From NCBI RefSeq assembly GCF_000186865.1, contig NW_008705573.1, positions 525,377-589,376 of the forward strand: DNA of 64,000 bases, given 5' to 3'. The translations under genes and the position numbers were made by a program. The DNA comes from Aureococcus anophagefferens. Lineage: Eukaryota; Sar; Pelagophyceae; Pelagomonadales; Pelagomonadaceae. The notes below the pieces were generated by a model that worked only from the letters and a program-made list of their open reading frames with translations, ran no database searches and was not told where the DNA came from. Below, one piece after another: positions 48,640 through 58,175 of the stretch (within the stretch, counting starts at the first letter, position 1; the number at the start of each line of letters is the position of its first letter).

Positions 48640-48828
48640 TTTTTTGGGCTAGCACGTCGTCATGGTCGACGCATCATTGCACACGGAAAGGGGGCTGCCA
48701 TCGACTGCCACGAGCAGTGAGCATTCCTGCGCTCCACTGCACAATTCTTGGAAACTAAACTTGGCGTTGGCAATCTAATCTTACAGGTAACTTCACCTTC
48801 AACTTGTCGAGGTCTGGTCGAGCGCGCA

Positions 48829-49707
48829 ATGGCTCATCAGTCCGCGGAGATCGCAATGGATCATCAGTCCGCCGAAGCGATCGCAGCGATGCTCGGCATG
48901 GACGCGCGCAGCGACATCGTGCAGGAAGCCTGGCGCGCGCAGAAACAACAAGCGCAACAGGCGGCGCAGCGCGAGAAGAAGCGGCGCCGCGTGGAGCGCA
49001 TGCTCGGCGACCACCTGACCTCGGGCGAGCGAGACCTTGCGCCGGCCTCGCCGGCCCTCGAGCAGAAGCGGCGGCGCTCCTCGACGGACCGCTACGCGCC
49101 GCCGTCGACCGGCAAGGCCGCGGAAGCCGCGGCGTCCGACGACGACGACGACGCGGAGGCGGAAGCCGCCGCGAGCGACGACGACGGCGACGACGACGAC
49201 GCGGAGGAGGATGAGGATGAGGAAGAGGACGAGGACGAGGAGGACGAGGAGGACGAGGACAGCGACGACGACGCGAACGACGCCGCCGAGGAGCCGGACG
49301 ACGGCGACGCCGCCGACGACCCGGCGCCGGGCCGCGCGTGCGCGCGCTACGCGACGCACGGCCTGCCCGGCGCCGGCTGCGGTGGCGCGCGCTTCCGCCA
49401 CCCGACGCTCGGCTTCGTGAAGCGCGGCCGCGGCGGGTGCTCGAAAAAGTGCGAGATCGTGCTGGACCGCCTCGCGAACCTCTCCGGCGGCCTCGACCGC
49501 GCCTTCGACTTCGGCTACGCCTGGCACCGCCGGCCCGCGGGCGACTACCACTCGAACACGTTCTCGGTCCCCGGCGAGGCGCGGCGGATCAACGCGGGTA
49601 GGCTCGTGCGCCACCTCAAGGACCTCGAGGCGCAGCGGCGCGACGAGCTCGGCGTCGACTTCGAGACGTGGATCGCCGCCGGCGGCTACTTCCCGCCCTT
49701 CGCGTAA
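48829..49707 (+). CDS. hypothetical acidic protein, 292 aa
   Basis: ATG 48829 is the first Met in context; the frame opens earlier without support. Residues ~20-60 are a basic, Gln/Arg-rich helix (DIVQEAWRAQKQQAQQAAQREKKRRR). Residues ~100-165 are almost only Asp and Glu. The C-terminal ~125 residues look globular and conserved: CARYATHGLPGAGCGGARF, then GFVKRGRGGCSKKCEIVLDRL, then DYHSNTFSV and a Trp/Phe-rich end. The acidic tract followed by a Cys-containing domain recalls chromatin-associated proteins, but the family was not recognised. No intron. Likely nuclear (basic patch plus acidic tract). Confidence 0.72.
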   Translation: MAHQSAEIAMDHQSAEAIAAMLGMDARSDIVQEAWRAQKQQAQQAAQREKKRRRVERMLGDHLTSGERDLAPASPALEQKRRRSSTDRYAPPSTGKAAEAAASDDDDDAEAEAAASDDDGDDDDAEEDEDEEEDEDEEDEEDEDSDDDANDAAEEPDDGDAADDPAPGRACARYATHGLPGAGCGGARFRHPTLGFVKRGRGGCSKKCEIVLDRLANLSGGLDRAFDFGYAWHRRPAGDYHSNTFSVPGEARRINAGRLVRHLKDLEAQRRDELGVDFETWIAAGGYFPPFA

Positions 49708-49957
49708 GTTTCGGACCGCGCCGTCCGCCTCCAGCCACGGCGCGAAGGCCGCGGAATGTGGCTCCGTCCGACTCCAGCCACGGCGGCGGCTCTCTACCGC
49801 CACGGTCCCTCGAGAGGGTCACCGCCGCCGGGCCCCAGGTCCGGCCTCGGCATGATCGCCCCGCACCCGACGGCAATCGCGCGGCTGCCCCCGCCACGGA
49901 AGGCTAGTTGGCACGGGCGGTTACGTCGCCGCCCGCGGCGGCGGTGTGACGTCGCGC

Positions 49958-50305
49958 CTACACGTCGGAGACGACCTCGGTGTTGAGGCCCTTGACGGAG
50001 GTGACCTCGACGTGCTGGACGAGCGTGTAGAGCTTCTCCGACGCCTCCTCGTCCTCGTTGCGCTTTCGCGAGAGGCGCACGCGGACGCGCGTGGGCACGT
50101 TGCGGATGCCCTTCGACCACAGGAATTTGTTCAGCTTCGCGTCGACGCGGACGTCGGACGTCTTCATCATGGACTGCGCGAACTTCTTGATCTCGCGGAC
50201 GGCGCGGGGCGCCTTCTTCTTGAAGGTGATGCCGTGGAGGCGCTTGTGGAGGTTGACGGTGTAGTCGCGCGTGACGAGGTCCGCGGACCGCTGACCTTTC
50301 ACCAT
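49958..50305 (-). CDS. RPL31: 60S ribosomal protein L31 (eL31), cytosolic
   Basis: 115 residues, the normal eL31 length. It sits at the peptide exit of the large subunit. The diagnostic stretches are [25 protein letters not shown] (about 11-35), [15 protein letters not shown] and [29 protein letters not shown]. The end, [15 protein letters not shown], also matches. ATG 50305 is in a good context (caccATGG). The bases just upstream on the host strand end in TAG before GCACC, so a 5'-UTR intron is possible, as for RPL9. Single coding exon. Confidence 0.97.
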   Translation of the reverse strand: MVKGQRSADLVTRDYTVNLHKRLHGITFKKKAPRAVREIKKFAQSMMKTSDVRVDAKLNKFLWSKGIRNVPTRVRVRLSRKRNEDEEASEKLYTLVQHVEVTSVKGLNTEVVSDV

Positions 50306-51009
50306 GGTGCCTACGGAACGGGGAACGTCGCGGCGCCGTCTCTCTCGCGGCTGTTTGAAAAAACCTTTCGGTCCCCCCGGGCGTATCGTGCGGCGGCCCG
50401 GCTCCGGCGCCGGCGTCGGCGGCCCGGCAGCTCCGGGGCCGCGTCGCCGCGCGGAGGTGGTGTACGACGCGCGGCTTCGCCGAAGCGGCGCCGCGCGCCG
50501 TCGCCACGCTCCGCCAGAGGGTCCGCGCCCGCCCCGGCGGCGGCGGCCCCGCAGCTCCGGGGCCGCGTTGCCGCGACGAGATGGTCGAGCAGCACCGCTC
50601 GCCAGAAGCGGCGCGCGGCGCCGTCTTCACGAATTCGCCAGCCGCGCCGCCGTCGCCCGCCGTCGTCCCCATCTCTCGTGAGCCACTCAAAAGTCGCGCG
50701 TATGGCGCCCCCCTTGTCGCGGACGCTGCTCCATGCCGACTGAGCTTCGCTGATCGCTGCCTCGCTCTCGGCAGTCTGGCCGGGGTACCCTCCGCCGGGG
50801 GTTGATTTGAGCGTGAAGTGATTTCATGGCCAAGGACGCCGTCCACGGCGCCTCCCTCGGCGTCTCCGGTCGGCTGTGGCGCGCTCGGGGCCCTACCCGC
50901 GCGTCAACAGCACGGTGGACCTGCGCCAGGCCTTCATCGTGCTGACTCTCGTCGCCGACGCGCACCCGGTCTGCTCCAGCGGCGACGACGAAAGGAAGTA
51001 CTACAAGTT
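50306..51009. other. intergenic region
   Basis: No supported gene. It contains a diverged ~90-bp direct duplication (see repeat entry) and should hold the RPL31 promoter. Very GC-rich frames are open on both strands but carry only Arg/Pro/Ala-rich nonsense. Confidence 0.4.
50420..50630. repeat. diverged direct repeat, 124-bp period
   Basis: 'cagctccggggccgcgt' at about 50428 recurs at about 50552. Similarity continues through 'gccgcg', 'cgccgaagcggcgc' / 'cgccagaagcggcgc' and 'gcgccgtc' in both copies, so the duplicated part is ~90 bp. Confidence 0.7.
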
Positions 51010-51921
51010 TTAGTGCAGGTAGCTCGCGCCGTTGCAGTCGAGCACGGCGCCGGTGCACCAGGTCGCGCCCGGCGAGGTGAAGAAGGCGACGGCCTCGGCG
51101 ACCTCGTCGACCGTGGCGACGCGGCCGAAGCCGCTCTGCGCGCGGATGCCGTCGCCGTCCGGGCCGGCGAGCACCGCCGCGGCCATGTCCGTCTCGACGA
51201 AGCCCGGCGCGACGACGGCGACGACGATGCCCGCGGGCGCGAGCGCGACGGCGAGGGACTGGCTCAGCGCGTTGAGCGCGGCCTTCGTCGCGCCGTAGGC
51301 CGGGCACCGCGGCTCGCCCCGGAGCGCGCCGCGCGAGCCTACGTTGACGATCTTGCCCCGGACGCCGCGCGCGGCCATGGACCGCGCGGCGCAGTAGCAG
51401 ACGTTCGCGGGACCGTGCAGGTTCACGCGCGCCGTCGCCTCGAAATTCGCGCGCCAGTCGGCGTACGTCGTCTCCAAAATCGGGTGCTCGACGAAGACGC
51501 CCGCGTTGTTCACGACGACGTCGAGGCCGCCGAGGTCCGCCTCGACGGCCGCGATCGTGGCCGCGACGGCGTCGCCGTCGCCGACGTCGCAGCGGTAGGT
51601 CGCGTGGCCCGCGCCGGGCAGCGCCGCCGCCGTCGCCGCCGCCGCGGCCTCGTCGTCGCGGTAGACGATCGCGACGGCCGCGCCGCGCGTCGCGAGCGCG
51701 CGCGCGATGGCCGCGCCGATGCCGCGGCCGCCGCCGGTGACGAGCGCGACCTGGCCGGCCAGCGGCAGCGGCTCGATCGTGATGATGTCATCGAGTTTGT
51801 CGCCGCCGCGGGGCACGCGCCGCAGCGGCCGCGGCAGCGATCGCGCCGTCGGTCGCAGCGCGCTGCGCGGCTGCCGCGCCGTCGCGGCGACGGCCAGCGA
51901 CGCGAGCGCGAGCCAGGCCAT
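51010..51921 (-). CDS. short-chain dehydrogenase/reductase (FabG-like), probably plastid
   Basis: 303 residues from ATG 51921. An N-terminal hydrophobic signal (MAWLALASLAVAATA) plus a basic Ser/Arg/Pro-rich stretch suggests a bipartite plastid presequence. The SDR fold begins at about residue 55: TGGGRGIGAA (NAD(P)-binding), CDVGDGDAV, NNAGVF, the active-site Ser in NVGSRGAL and the YGATK pair, then PGFVETDM. The acidic/basic pattern after the glycine motif does not settle cofactor choice. It is likely a 3-oxoacyl-ACP reductase-type or related carbonyl reductase; substrate uncertain. Divergent from the TOD1-like gene with 85 bp between the ATGs. No introns. Confidence 0.88.
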   Translation of the reverse strand: MAWLALASLAVAATARQPRSALRPTARSLPRPLRRVPRGGDKLDDIITIEPLPLAGQVALVTGGGRGIGAAIARALATRGAAVAIVYRDDEAAAAATAAALPGAGHATYRCDVGDGDAVAATIAAVEADLGGLDVVVNNAGVFVEHPILETTYADWRANFEATARVNLHGPANVCYCAARSMAARGVRGKIVNVGSRGALRGEPRCPAYGATKAALNALSQSLAVALAPAGIVVAVVAPGFVETDMAAAVLAGPDGDGIRAQSGFGRVATVDEVAEAVAFFTSPGATWCTGAVLDCNGASYLH

Positions 51922-52006
51922 GCGCGAATGCGTGCTGTGAGTCGCACGGCTGAAGGCTGTGTGCAGTTCATCGAAACGGGTTGAAGAGGGCAGCCTAAAC
52001 GATGTG

Positions 52007-53405
52007 ATGCTCGCATTCCTCTTCATATCCCTCATCGCACCGACCACCTGCTCCGCGACGCTCGCCCGGGCGACCTGCGTGCGCGACGAGGCGTCGCTGC
52101 CCGGCCGCGGCGACGTCGCGGCGCGCTGCGCCGCGGCGAACGTCATCGCCGAGGCCGAGGAGTACTCGACCTTTTGCGACGACGCCGCCGGCGCGCCCTG
52201 CCGCTGCTGCCGGCGGCTGCGGCGCGACGCCGAGGCGGACCGCGCCGACGCGCGCGCGCGCGACCGCTGCCGCGGCGCCCGCGCGGCGCCGACGAGGGGC
52301 CTCGCGGTCTACACCGTGAGCACGGGTCCCGCCGCCCGGCGTCCGCCGCGCCGCGCCGCGCGGCGCACGCGGAGCCACCCTAGGCGGCTACGACCTCGAC
52401 CCCGCGCTGCTCAACGCGACGGCGCCCGAGGCCGGCGTCGACTTCCTCTTCTTCTGCGACGCCGCGAGCTGCCCGGCCGTCGAGCGCCTCGGCGAGGCGA
52501 CGCCGTGGACGGCCGCGCCGCTGCCGCCGGTCTGGCGCAACGCGTCCGCGGCGCGGCGCCGCCGGCGGCCGGGCGCGCCCCTCGACGACTGCGTCGGCCG
52601 GTCCTTCGGCGGCTTCGCGTCCGGCGCGCAGTGCCTCTCGCGCGACGTCAAGCTCCGGCCGCACCGCTACCTGCCGGGCTACGCGGCGTCGCTCTACGTC
52701 GACGCGAACGTCCGCGTCGAGCGCCGCGCGGGAAACGGCCGCCGCTTCGGGACGTCCCGACCGCACGTTTGAAATGCTCTCGCTCGGTCGAACCGACGTC
52801 GATTCGGCCGATTCTTGGACGGATCGATGGCTCTCGTCGAAGCACGGCCGAAGAGCTCGCGTCGAAACGGTCGGGTCGGAGCGTCGATCGCGCAGGTCGA
52901 GCGGCCCGTGTCGCCGCTCTTCGCCGCGTTCCGGGCCGCGGACCTCGCGACGTTCGTGTTCCCGCGGTCGCTCGCCGGCGAGGCCGACTACGTGTTCCGC
53001 TACCTGCGGCGGCGGCTCGGGCTCCGCGACGAGGCCCACGCGGCCGCGCTCCGGCGCCGCGTCGACGCGCAGGCGCGGTCCTACGGCGCGCGGCCCGAGA
53101 CGGCCTACGGCAAGGTCGTCCTCCGGCGCCACGGCTTCGCCGCGTGCTACTTCAACGAGCGCTGGTGGCGCGAGCTCTACGCCGGCGTCCCCCGGGACCA
53201 GCTCAGCCTCCTCTTCGCCGCCGGCGCCGCCGAGGCGCGCGCGGGCCTCGCGCGCGCGGCGCTCAACGGCGGGCCCGGCGAGGCCCGGTGCCGCTGCGCC
53301 GCGGACGACGCGACCTTCCAGCGCTACTTCGGCCACGCCGGCCCGACGAGCCACCTCGGCGCCAACTGGAAGGGCCGCGGCGGCCCGGGGCGACGCGCGC
53401 GCTAG
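52007..53405 (+). CDS. DUF616/TOD1-like secretory protein (glycosyltransferase-like), three exons
   Basis: Exons 52007-52325, 52384-52715 and 52896-53405 join to 386 residues. A signal peptide is followed by a Cys-rich start (about 20-70). The first intron is ordinary: 52326-52383, 58 nt, GT...CCCTAG. The second, 52716-52895 (180 nt), is a decayed introner. The DUF616 core follows: KLRPHRYLPGYAASLYVDANVRVERPVSP, then VVLRRHGFAACYFNERWWRELYAGVPRDQLSLLF, matching the H-R...Y.D...R.H....FN..WW.E...RDQLS pattern of plant TOD1/MUCI70-type proteins. These are Golgi proteins linked to wall polysaccharides; a catalytic activity is not certain here. The C-terminus is Gly/Arg-rich. Confidence 0.8.
52716..52903 (+). 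mobile_element. degraded introner element, family 2 copy D
   Basis: Body 52724-52895 (172 bp) lies between perfect repeats GTCGAGCG (52716-52723 and 52896-52903). The inverted ends are eroded (CCGCGCGG against CTGCGCGA), but the core 'gtcgattcggccgattcttggacggatcga' still matches copy B in orientation. It still splices as GT-AG (ATCGCGCAG). Confidence 0.85.
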
Positions 53406-53945
53406 ATCGAGTCTTCCAGACGAAAGAAGTACTCGGGATGGCCCCTCGTCGACGGGGTCACGCGCCTGCAGTACATTTTTTCCGAAAACTGATTTCACAT
53501 AGCAAATAAGTGAAGATACTAGTACGCGTTCCTTTCGCACCTCCGGACCGCGGCCTCGACGATGTACTTCGCATCGAAATCGGCGTCGATGGGGCCGCAA
53601 GACGGAGGGTGGCAGGTTGCGTTTGCTGGGCCTAATGGTTTTGGTTTTTTGTGCTGTGGGGAGTCACCGACGACGCGCACGCGCGGCCCAGTTGCCGGCC
53701 CCACGATCGCGATCGAAGAGGCGGTTCAATTCGCGATGGTGCCGTCGGTATCAATGGGCGTTTCAGGCTTCACACGGCGCTGGCTCTCTGCGCGGCGGTC
53801 GTCCCGGGCGCGCGGGGAGGGGCGGACGCCGTCGCAGCGCCGCCCGCGCATGCGGTGACGCGGGCGCCCCGGAGCCGTCGGTCGCCGACTTCCGAGCCCT
53901 TTCGTCGCGCGCGCCCCCGGCCGCCTCCGTGAACGCGCGGCGGCC
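53406..53945. other. intergenic region
   Basis: No gene I can support. A plus-strand frame at about 53617-53690 begins with a signal-like hydrophobic stretch (LLGLMVLVFCAVG) but then becomes Arg-rich nonsense. It is rejected as a gene. Confidence 0.4.
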
Positions 53946-55044
53946 ATGTCCGTCACGTGGGAGCACAGCGAGGACATCGTGCTGCAGACGTCGTGGGCCA
54001 TCTGCCTCACGGTCATGCCCAACGAGGACGAGGGCGAGCACGACAAGAAGTTCGTCTGGGGCGGCCTCAACAACACGGTGTCGGTAGTGGGAACGGGAGC
54101 GACGGAGTCGGTCAAGTACCACGGCCACGGCGCCTTCGTCGCGGCCGTGAGCGTCGCCCCGGACAAGAAGACCATCGCCTCCGGCGGCGGCGACGGCCTC
54201 GTCAAGATCTGGCGCGACGGCGAGTGCGTGCAGACCCTGAACAAGCACGGCGGCTCCGCCGTCGCGGCCCGGCGCGGGACGCGCGCGGCGCGACTTCACA
54301 AACGGCGCCGGCGCGCGCGCGCGCCGCCGTCGCCGCGGCACCGCGTCGCGCGCGCCTCGCGGAAACAACGACGACGTTAAATGCGTCGCGCCGCCGCAGG
54401 TCACGGCCGTCGCGTGGCACCCGTCTTCGGGCAAGCTCGCGTCCGGCGGCTGCGACCGGAGCGTCATCGTCTGGTCCGGCGGCGGCGAGCTGGCCGTGGA
54501 GAAGAAGCACAGCGAGCACGACGACGACTGCAACTGCGTCGCGTGGAGCCCCTGCGGCGAGCAGCTCGCGTCGGGCGGCGACGACGGCGTCGTCCACGTC
54601 TACAGCCAGGGGTCCGCGCTCAAGGGCAAGGGCAAGAAGCACGCCGTCAACGACTGCCGCTTCTCCCCCGACTCGAAGCGCATCGCGTGCGCCTACGCGG
54701 ACGGCGTCGTCCGCGTCTTCCGCGTCGGCGGCGGGTCCGCGCAGGTCACGCTCAAGCACGGCGACGGCCCCTGCTCCTGCCTCTGCTGGAACTCGCACGG
54801 CCTCTGGAGCGGCGGCTGGAACAAGCGCCTCACGCTCTGGAACCCGGGCAAGGGCGTGCAGGTCCAGTCCATCCGCGCGGGCTCCAAGGTGTTCTCCGTC
54901 GCGTCGACGGCGGGCGACGCGGAGATCTGCGCCACGGTCAAGGCGGGCAAGCTCATGATCTGGAAGCCCAAGAAGGCCGAGGCCACGTCCTACGTCAAGA
55001 AGCTCATGTCGCTCCTCACGGTCGACGTCTCCCAGTTCCAGTAG
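53946..55044 (+). CDS. WD40-repeat protein, two exons
   Basis: Exons 53946-54260 and 54400-55044 join to 319 residues, enough for one seven-blade propeller. WD-type strands are visible as VSVAPDKKTIASGGGDGLVKIWRDG, VAWHPSSGKLASGGCDRSVIVWSGGG, VAWSPCGEQLASGGDDGVVHVYSQ and CRFSPDSKRIACAYADGVVRVFRVG, with three looser blades before and after. It acts as a protein-interaction scaffold; the partner complex cannot be named. The intron 54261-54399 (139 nt, GT...CCGCAG) is in phase 0 and gives GGSAVTAVAWHP. Its flanks GTCGCGGC and GTCACGGC match 7/8 and may be a decayed target duplication. No targeting signal. Confidence 0.82.
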
Positions 55045-55159
55045 GCGCGCTAGACGGACCGCGCCGCGGCCGCGGCCGCGCGCGCCCCTCCCCCCGTTAC
55101 ACCGCGGCGCGGCGCGCTCCGTTCTCGCGGGGCTCGGTCGTGGGTCCGTCTCGCGGGGC

Positions 55160-56563
55160 TCAGTCGTGGGCGACGCGGTTGAAGACGGACCGCACCTTGA
55201 TCTCGCGGTCGCCGACGGTGAGCTTGTTGACGACGACGTAGCGCGCGCCGCCGCCCTCGAGCGTCCGGGCGACGTGCTGGGCCTTGCCGCTGCCCGGGGG
55301 GTACGCGCTCGTCGTGACGACGGCGTCGCCCTGGACGGACGACGTCATCGTCACCGCGCTCTTGTCCACGGGCGAGATCACGACGGTCGGCGCGCCCGAG
55401 AGGTCGAGGTGAGTGATCCGCGTGACTCCGGGCGCGACGGTCGTCTCCGTCCAGGCGTCGTGGTCGTGCTCGATGTGGACCGCGCGCGACGCCATCGAGA
55501 TGGCCTTGCGCTTGGGCCAGGACACGCCGAGGGCCGCGAGCATCTCCATCGGGTTGTCCGACGCGGCGAGGTCGAGCCTGTAGCTCCCGGAGAAGTCGAC
55601 GCCGGCCTCCTCGGCGACGGCCGGGAGGCCGCCGCCGACGGCCGTGGGCAGGAGCGACGGCTCGATGGCCGCGTGGCTGCTGCAGCGGCGCTTCTTCGCG
55701 ACCTTCTCGGGGGACAGGGACTTGAGCACGAGCGCGTAGGTCGCCGACGGCGCCGTCGCGGCGAGCGCGCCGTAGCCGCCCGGCGGCGGCGCGGCCGCGC
55801 GGCGCGCCGCCGCCGCGCGCGCGAGCGCCGCGACGGCCGCGTAGGCGAGGAGCGCGACCGCCAAGGCGTCGGCGCGGGCGGCGACGGCGGGCACGCGCGC
55901 GCAGAGGAGCACGCAGGCCCCGGCGAAGGCCGCGGCCGCCGCGGACGCGTCGCGCGGCGACGGCGCCGCGGCCGCCGCGGGCGCCGACGCGAGCGGCAGC
56001 GTGGGCCCCTCGGCGATGGACGCGAGGAGCTTGTGCTCGCCCGCGGCGGCGACCTCCTTGCCCGCGCCGCCGACCGTGAGGCCGTCGACGGAGAACGTGG
56101 ACCCGTCCGCGAGGCGCACGTGCGCGCAGTGCTGGCCGTTGCGCATGCCCTCGAGGTGCCCCAAGTCCGCGACCATGCGGATGGGCGCGGGCGCGTTGCC
56201 GTCGAGCCAGACGCCGTCGACGAGCCAGGGGCTGCCCGTGACCTCGCGGTCGTCGTCCACGGGGCTCGCGGCGGGCACGCCCTGCGACTTGGCCCGGAGG
56301 TACGTCGCCCACCGCTTCGCGTCTTCTACTGTCTCCGCGCGGAGGTGGAAGACGCGGTTCTTGCAGGCGACGTCGAAGGTCGCGTCGCCGTGCTCCTCGA
56401 CGTCCGTCATCTCCGCGAGCTTGATGGACCCCTTGAGGGACTTGAGGTCCGGCTTCCCGTAGTACCGGAGCACGCCCTGGGAGCCCTTCTCCTCGAGGAC
56501 GCACCACCGCTTCTTCTCGCCGCCGAAGCCGACGGCGCCCTTCTTGTAGAGCCAGCCCTCCAT
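55160..56563 (-). CDS. PH-domain protein with central membrane segment and calycin-like C-terminal domain
   Basis: 467 residues. Residues 1-95 are a clear pleckstrin-homology domain: MEGWLYKKG, then KKRWCVLEE, then the closing helix W at AKRWATYL; it binds phosphoinositides or proteins. A second small beta section follows (VDGVWLDGNAPAPIRMVADLGHLEG). About 200-265 is Ala/Leu-rich and could form two membrane helices (AFAGACVLLCARVPAVA...ALAVALLAYAAVAALA). Residues ~330-467, FSGSYRLDLAASDNPMEML...VTRITHLD...VSV FNRV, look like a fatty-acid-binding or lipocalin-like barrel. The combination suggests a lipid-sensing or lipid-transfer protein at membrane contact sites; that role is inference. Single exon. 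Confidence 0.75.
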   Translation of the reverse strand: MEGWLYKKGAVGFGGEKKRWCVLEEKGSQGVLRYYGKPDLKSLKGSIKLAEMTDVEEHGDATFDVACKNRVFHLRAETVEDAKRWATYLRAKSQGVPAASPVDDDREVTGSPWLVDGVWLDGNAPAPIRMVADLGHLEGMRNGQHCAHVRLADGSTFSVDGLTVGGAGKEVAAAGEHKLLASIAEGPTLPLASAPAAAAAPSPRDASAAAAAFAGACVLLCARVPAVAARADALAVALLAYAAVAALARAAAARRAAAPPPGGYGALAATAPSATYALVLKSLSPEKVAKKRRCSSHAAIEPSLLPTAVGGGLPAVAEEAGVDFSGSYRLDLAASDNPMEMLAALGVSWPKRKAISMASRAVHIEHDHDAWTETTVAPGVTRITHLDLSGAPTVVISPVDKSAVTMTSSVQGDAVVTTSAYPPGSGKAQHVARTLEGGGARYVVVNKLTVGDREIKVRSVFNRVAHD

Positions 56564-56913
56564 GCTGGGCGCTCGGGGCTGCGCAGGTCAAGAGGCGGCG
56601 CGCGTGCGCGGGAACAGGCGAGAAGCACCTCGCGCGAGTGGACACAAGCTCGAATGGGCTGCAACTCACATTCTTGACGGCGGCACTGGCGCACGGGTGA
56701 TGGTAATGACATTGGAAACGCGCCGGCCCCAAGGTGCGAGCGTCGTCAGCCTTTCCGTATAATCGACGCGTCTCGCCTTGTCCACTAGCGCGTCCGCGGC
56801 CGGCGTCCGTGCCATCGCGCACGTCCGCGCGCGTCCGCGCGCGCGCGCGCCACGCGCGCGGCTCCGGGGGCGTTTTCGCGCGCGCCGCGACCGCCTTTAC
56901 CCGCGCCCAGGCC
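56564..56913. other. intergenic region between divergent genes
   Basis: No gene of its own. It should hold the promoters of the PH-domain gene and the carrier. A C/T-rich tract ending in 'cccag' just upstream of the carrier ATG at 56914 could be a 5'-UTR intron acceptor. Confidence 0.35.
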
Positions 56914-57909
56914 ATGTCGATGCGCAAGCCCATCGCGCCCCACGAGCGGGCCCAGGTGAACGTCCTGGGCGTCGCCGCGTCGGGCGCGCTGGGTGCGCCG
57001 CTGGTCATCCCCGCGGGCAAGGAGGGCCCGGACCTCGGCAAGGTCCTGTCCAAGGCCGCGAGCCGCGCGCTGCCGTCCGGCGCGGCCGGCGGCGTCGCCA
57101 TGGGCCTCAACATCCTCTGCCTCATGTGGATGCGCACGACGGTCAACTACCAGTACCGCTACGGCAGCGGCACGATCACGGCGATCAAGGCGCTCTACAA
57201 GGAGAGCGGGAGCACGCCCGCGGGCATCACGCGGTTCTACCGGGGTTTGGTGCCCGCGCTCTTCCAGGGCCCGCTGAGCCGCTTCGGCGACACGGCCGCG
57301 AACACGGGCACGCTCGTCATCCTCAACGAGTACGACTCGACGAAGGATTTACCGGCCTACGCGAAGACGGCCTTCTGCTCCGTCTCCGCCGCGAGCTGGC
57401 GCCTCTTCCTCATGCCCATCGACACGCTCAAGACGACGCTCCAGACCGACGGCGCCAAGGGCATGGCGCTCCTCCGCACGAAGATGGCCTCCGGCGGGCC
57501 CCTCGTGCTCTACAACGGCGGCGCGGGCGCCGTCATGGCCAACATCGTCGGCTACTACCCCTGGTTCGCGACGTACAACCAGATGGAGGACATGCTGCCC
57601 ACCACGGACTCCGAGGGCAAGCCCCTCGGCGGCGTCGCCAAGCTCGGCCGCCGGGCCGTGCAGGGCTTCGCGGCCTCCGCCGTCTCCGACTGCTCGTCCA
57701 ACTCCATCCGCGTCCTCAAGGTCTACAAGCAGACGAACGCCGACACGACGATGACGTACACCAAGGCCATCAAGGAGATCGTCGCCAAGGACGGCGTCTG
57801 GGGCCTCTTCGGCCGCGGCCTCGGCACGAAGCTCATCTCCAACGGCATCCAGGGCGCCATGTTCTCCGTGCTCTGGAAGACCATCGAGCCCATGCTCTTC
57901 CCCAAGTAG
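56914..57909 (+). CDS. mitochondrial carrier family (SLC25) protein
   Basis: 331 residues. The ATG at 56914 (MSMRKPIAPHE) fits; the frame upstream is Arg-rich and unsupported. SLC25 proteins carry metabolites across the inner mitochondrial membrane as three repeats of two helices. The second repeat has a clear PIDTLKTTLQ (Px[DE]xx[KR]) motif at about residue 168. The first and third repeats have degraded versions (WMRTTVNYQYRYG and SNSIRVLKVYKQ), followed by FYRGL and LFGRGLGTKL, the usual GxxxYRG-like links. It resembles the group of plant and algal carriers of unknown substrate more than the ADP/ATP carrier. No introns. Substrate unknown. Confidence 0.85.
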   Translation: MSMRKPIAPHERAQVNVLGVAASGALGAPLVIPAGKEGPDLGKVLSKAASRALPSGAAGGVAMGLNILCLMWMRTTVNYQYRYGSGTITAIKALYKESGSTPAGITRFYRGLVPALFQGPLSRFGDTAANTGTLVILNEYDSTKDLPAYAKTAFCSVSAASWRLFLMPIDTLKTTLQTDGAKGMALLRTKMASGGPLVLYNGGAGAVMANIVGYYPWFATYNQMEDMLPTTDSEGKPLGGVAKLGRRAVQGFAASAVSDCSSNSIRVLKVYKQTNADTTMTYTKAIKEIVAKDGVWGLFGRGLGTKLISNGIQGAMFSVLWKTIEPMLFPK

Positions 57910-58175
57910 AGCCCCCAAACGCGGCCGCGGCCGCGGACCCGCGGCCGCCGGACCGCCGGGGCCGCGGAGCCCCGCCCGCGGCCCCCGAAGCAGACCACTG
58001 GAAATAGTTTAACACTCGCGACACGGTCGAGCGACGCGGCGGCGGAGGACGTGGCCGAGGACGTGGCGGGGGAGGCCTCGGGGGCGACGGCGGAGGCGCG
58101 CTGGGCGCCCACGCCGACGGCTGTGGCGACTGGCAGCCGTGTGGAGGTGGCCGCCGCCAGCGTCGGGACCGAAAC

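Noticed and set aside
53617..53690. Signal-peptide-like start of a small secreted protein
   Set aside because: After about 15 hydrophobic residues the frame turns Arg-rich without a domain. The likely start lacks a good ATG.
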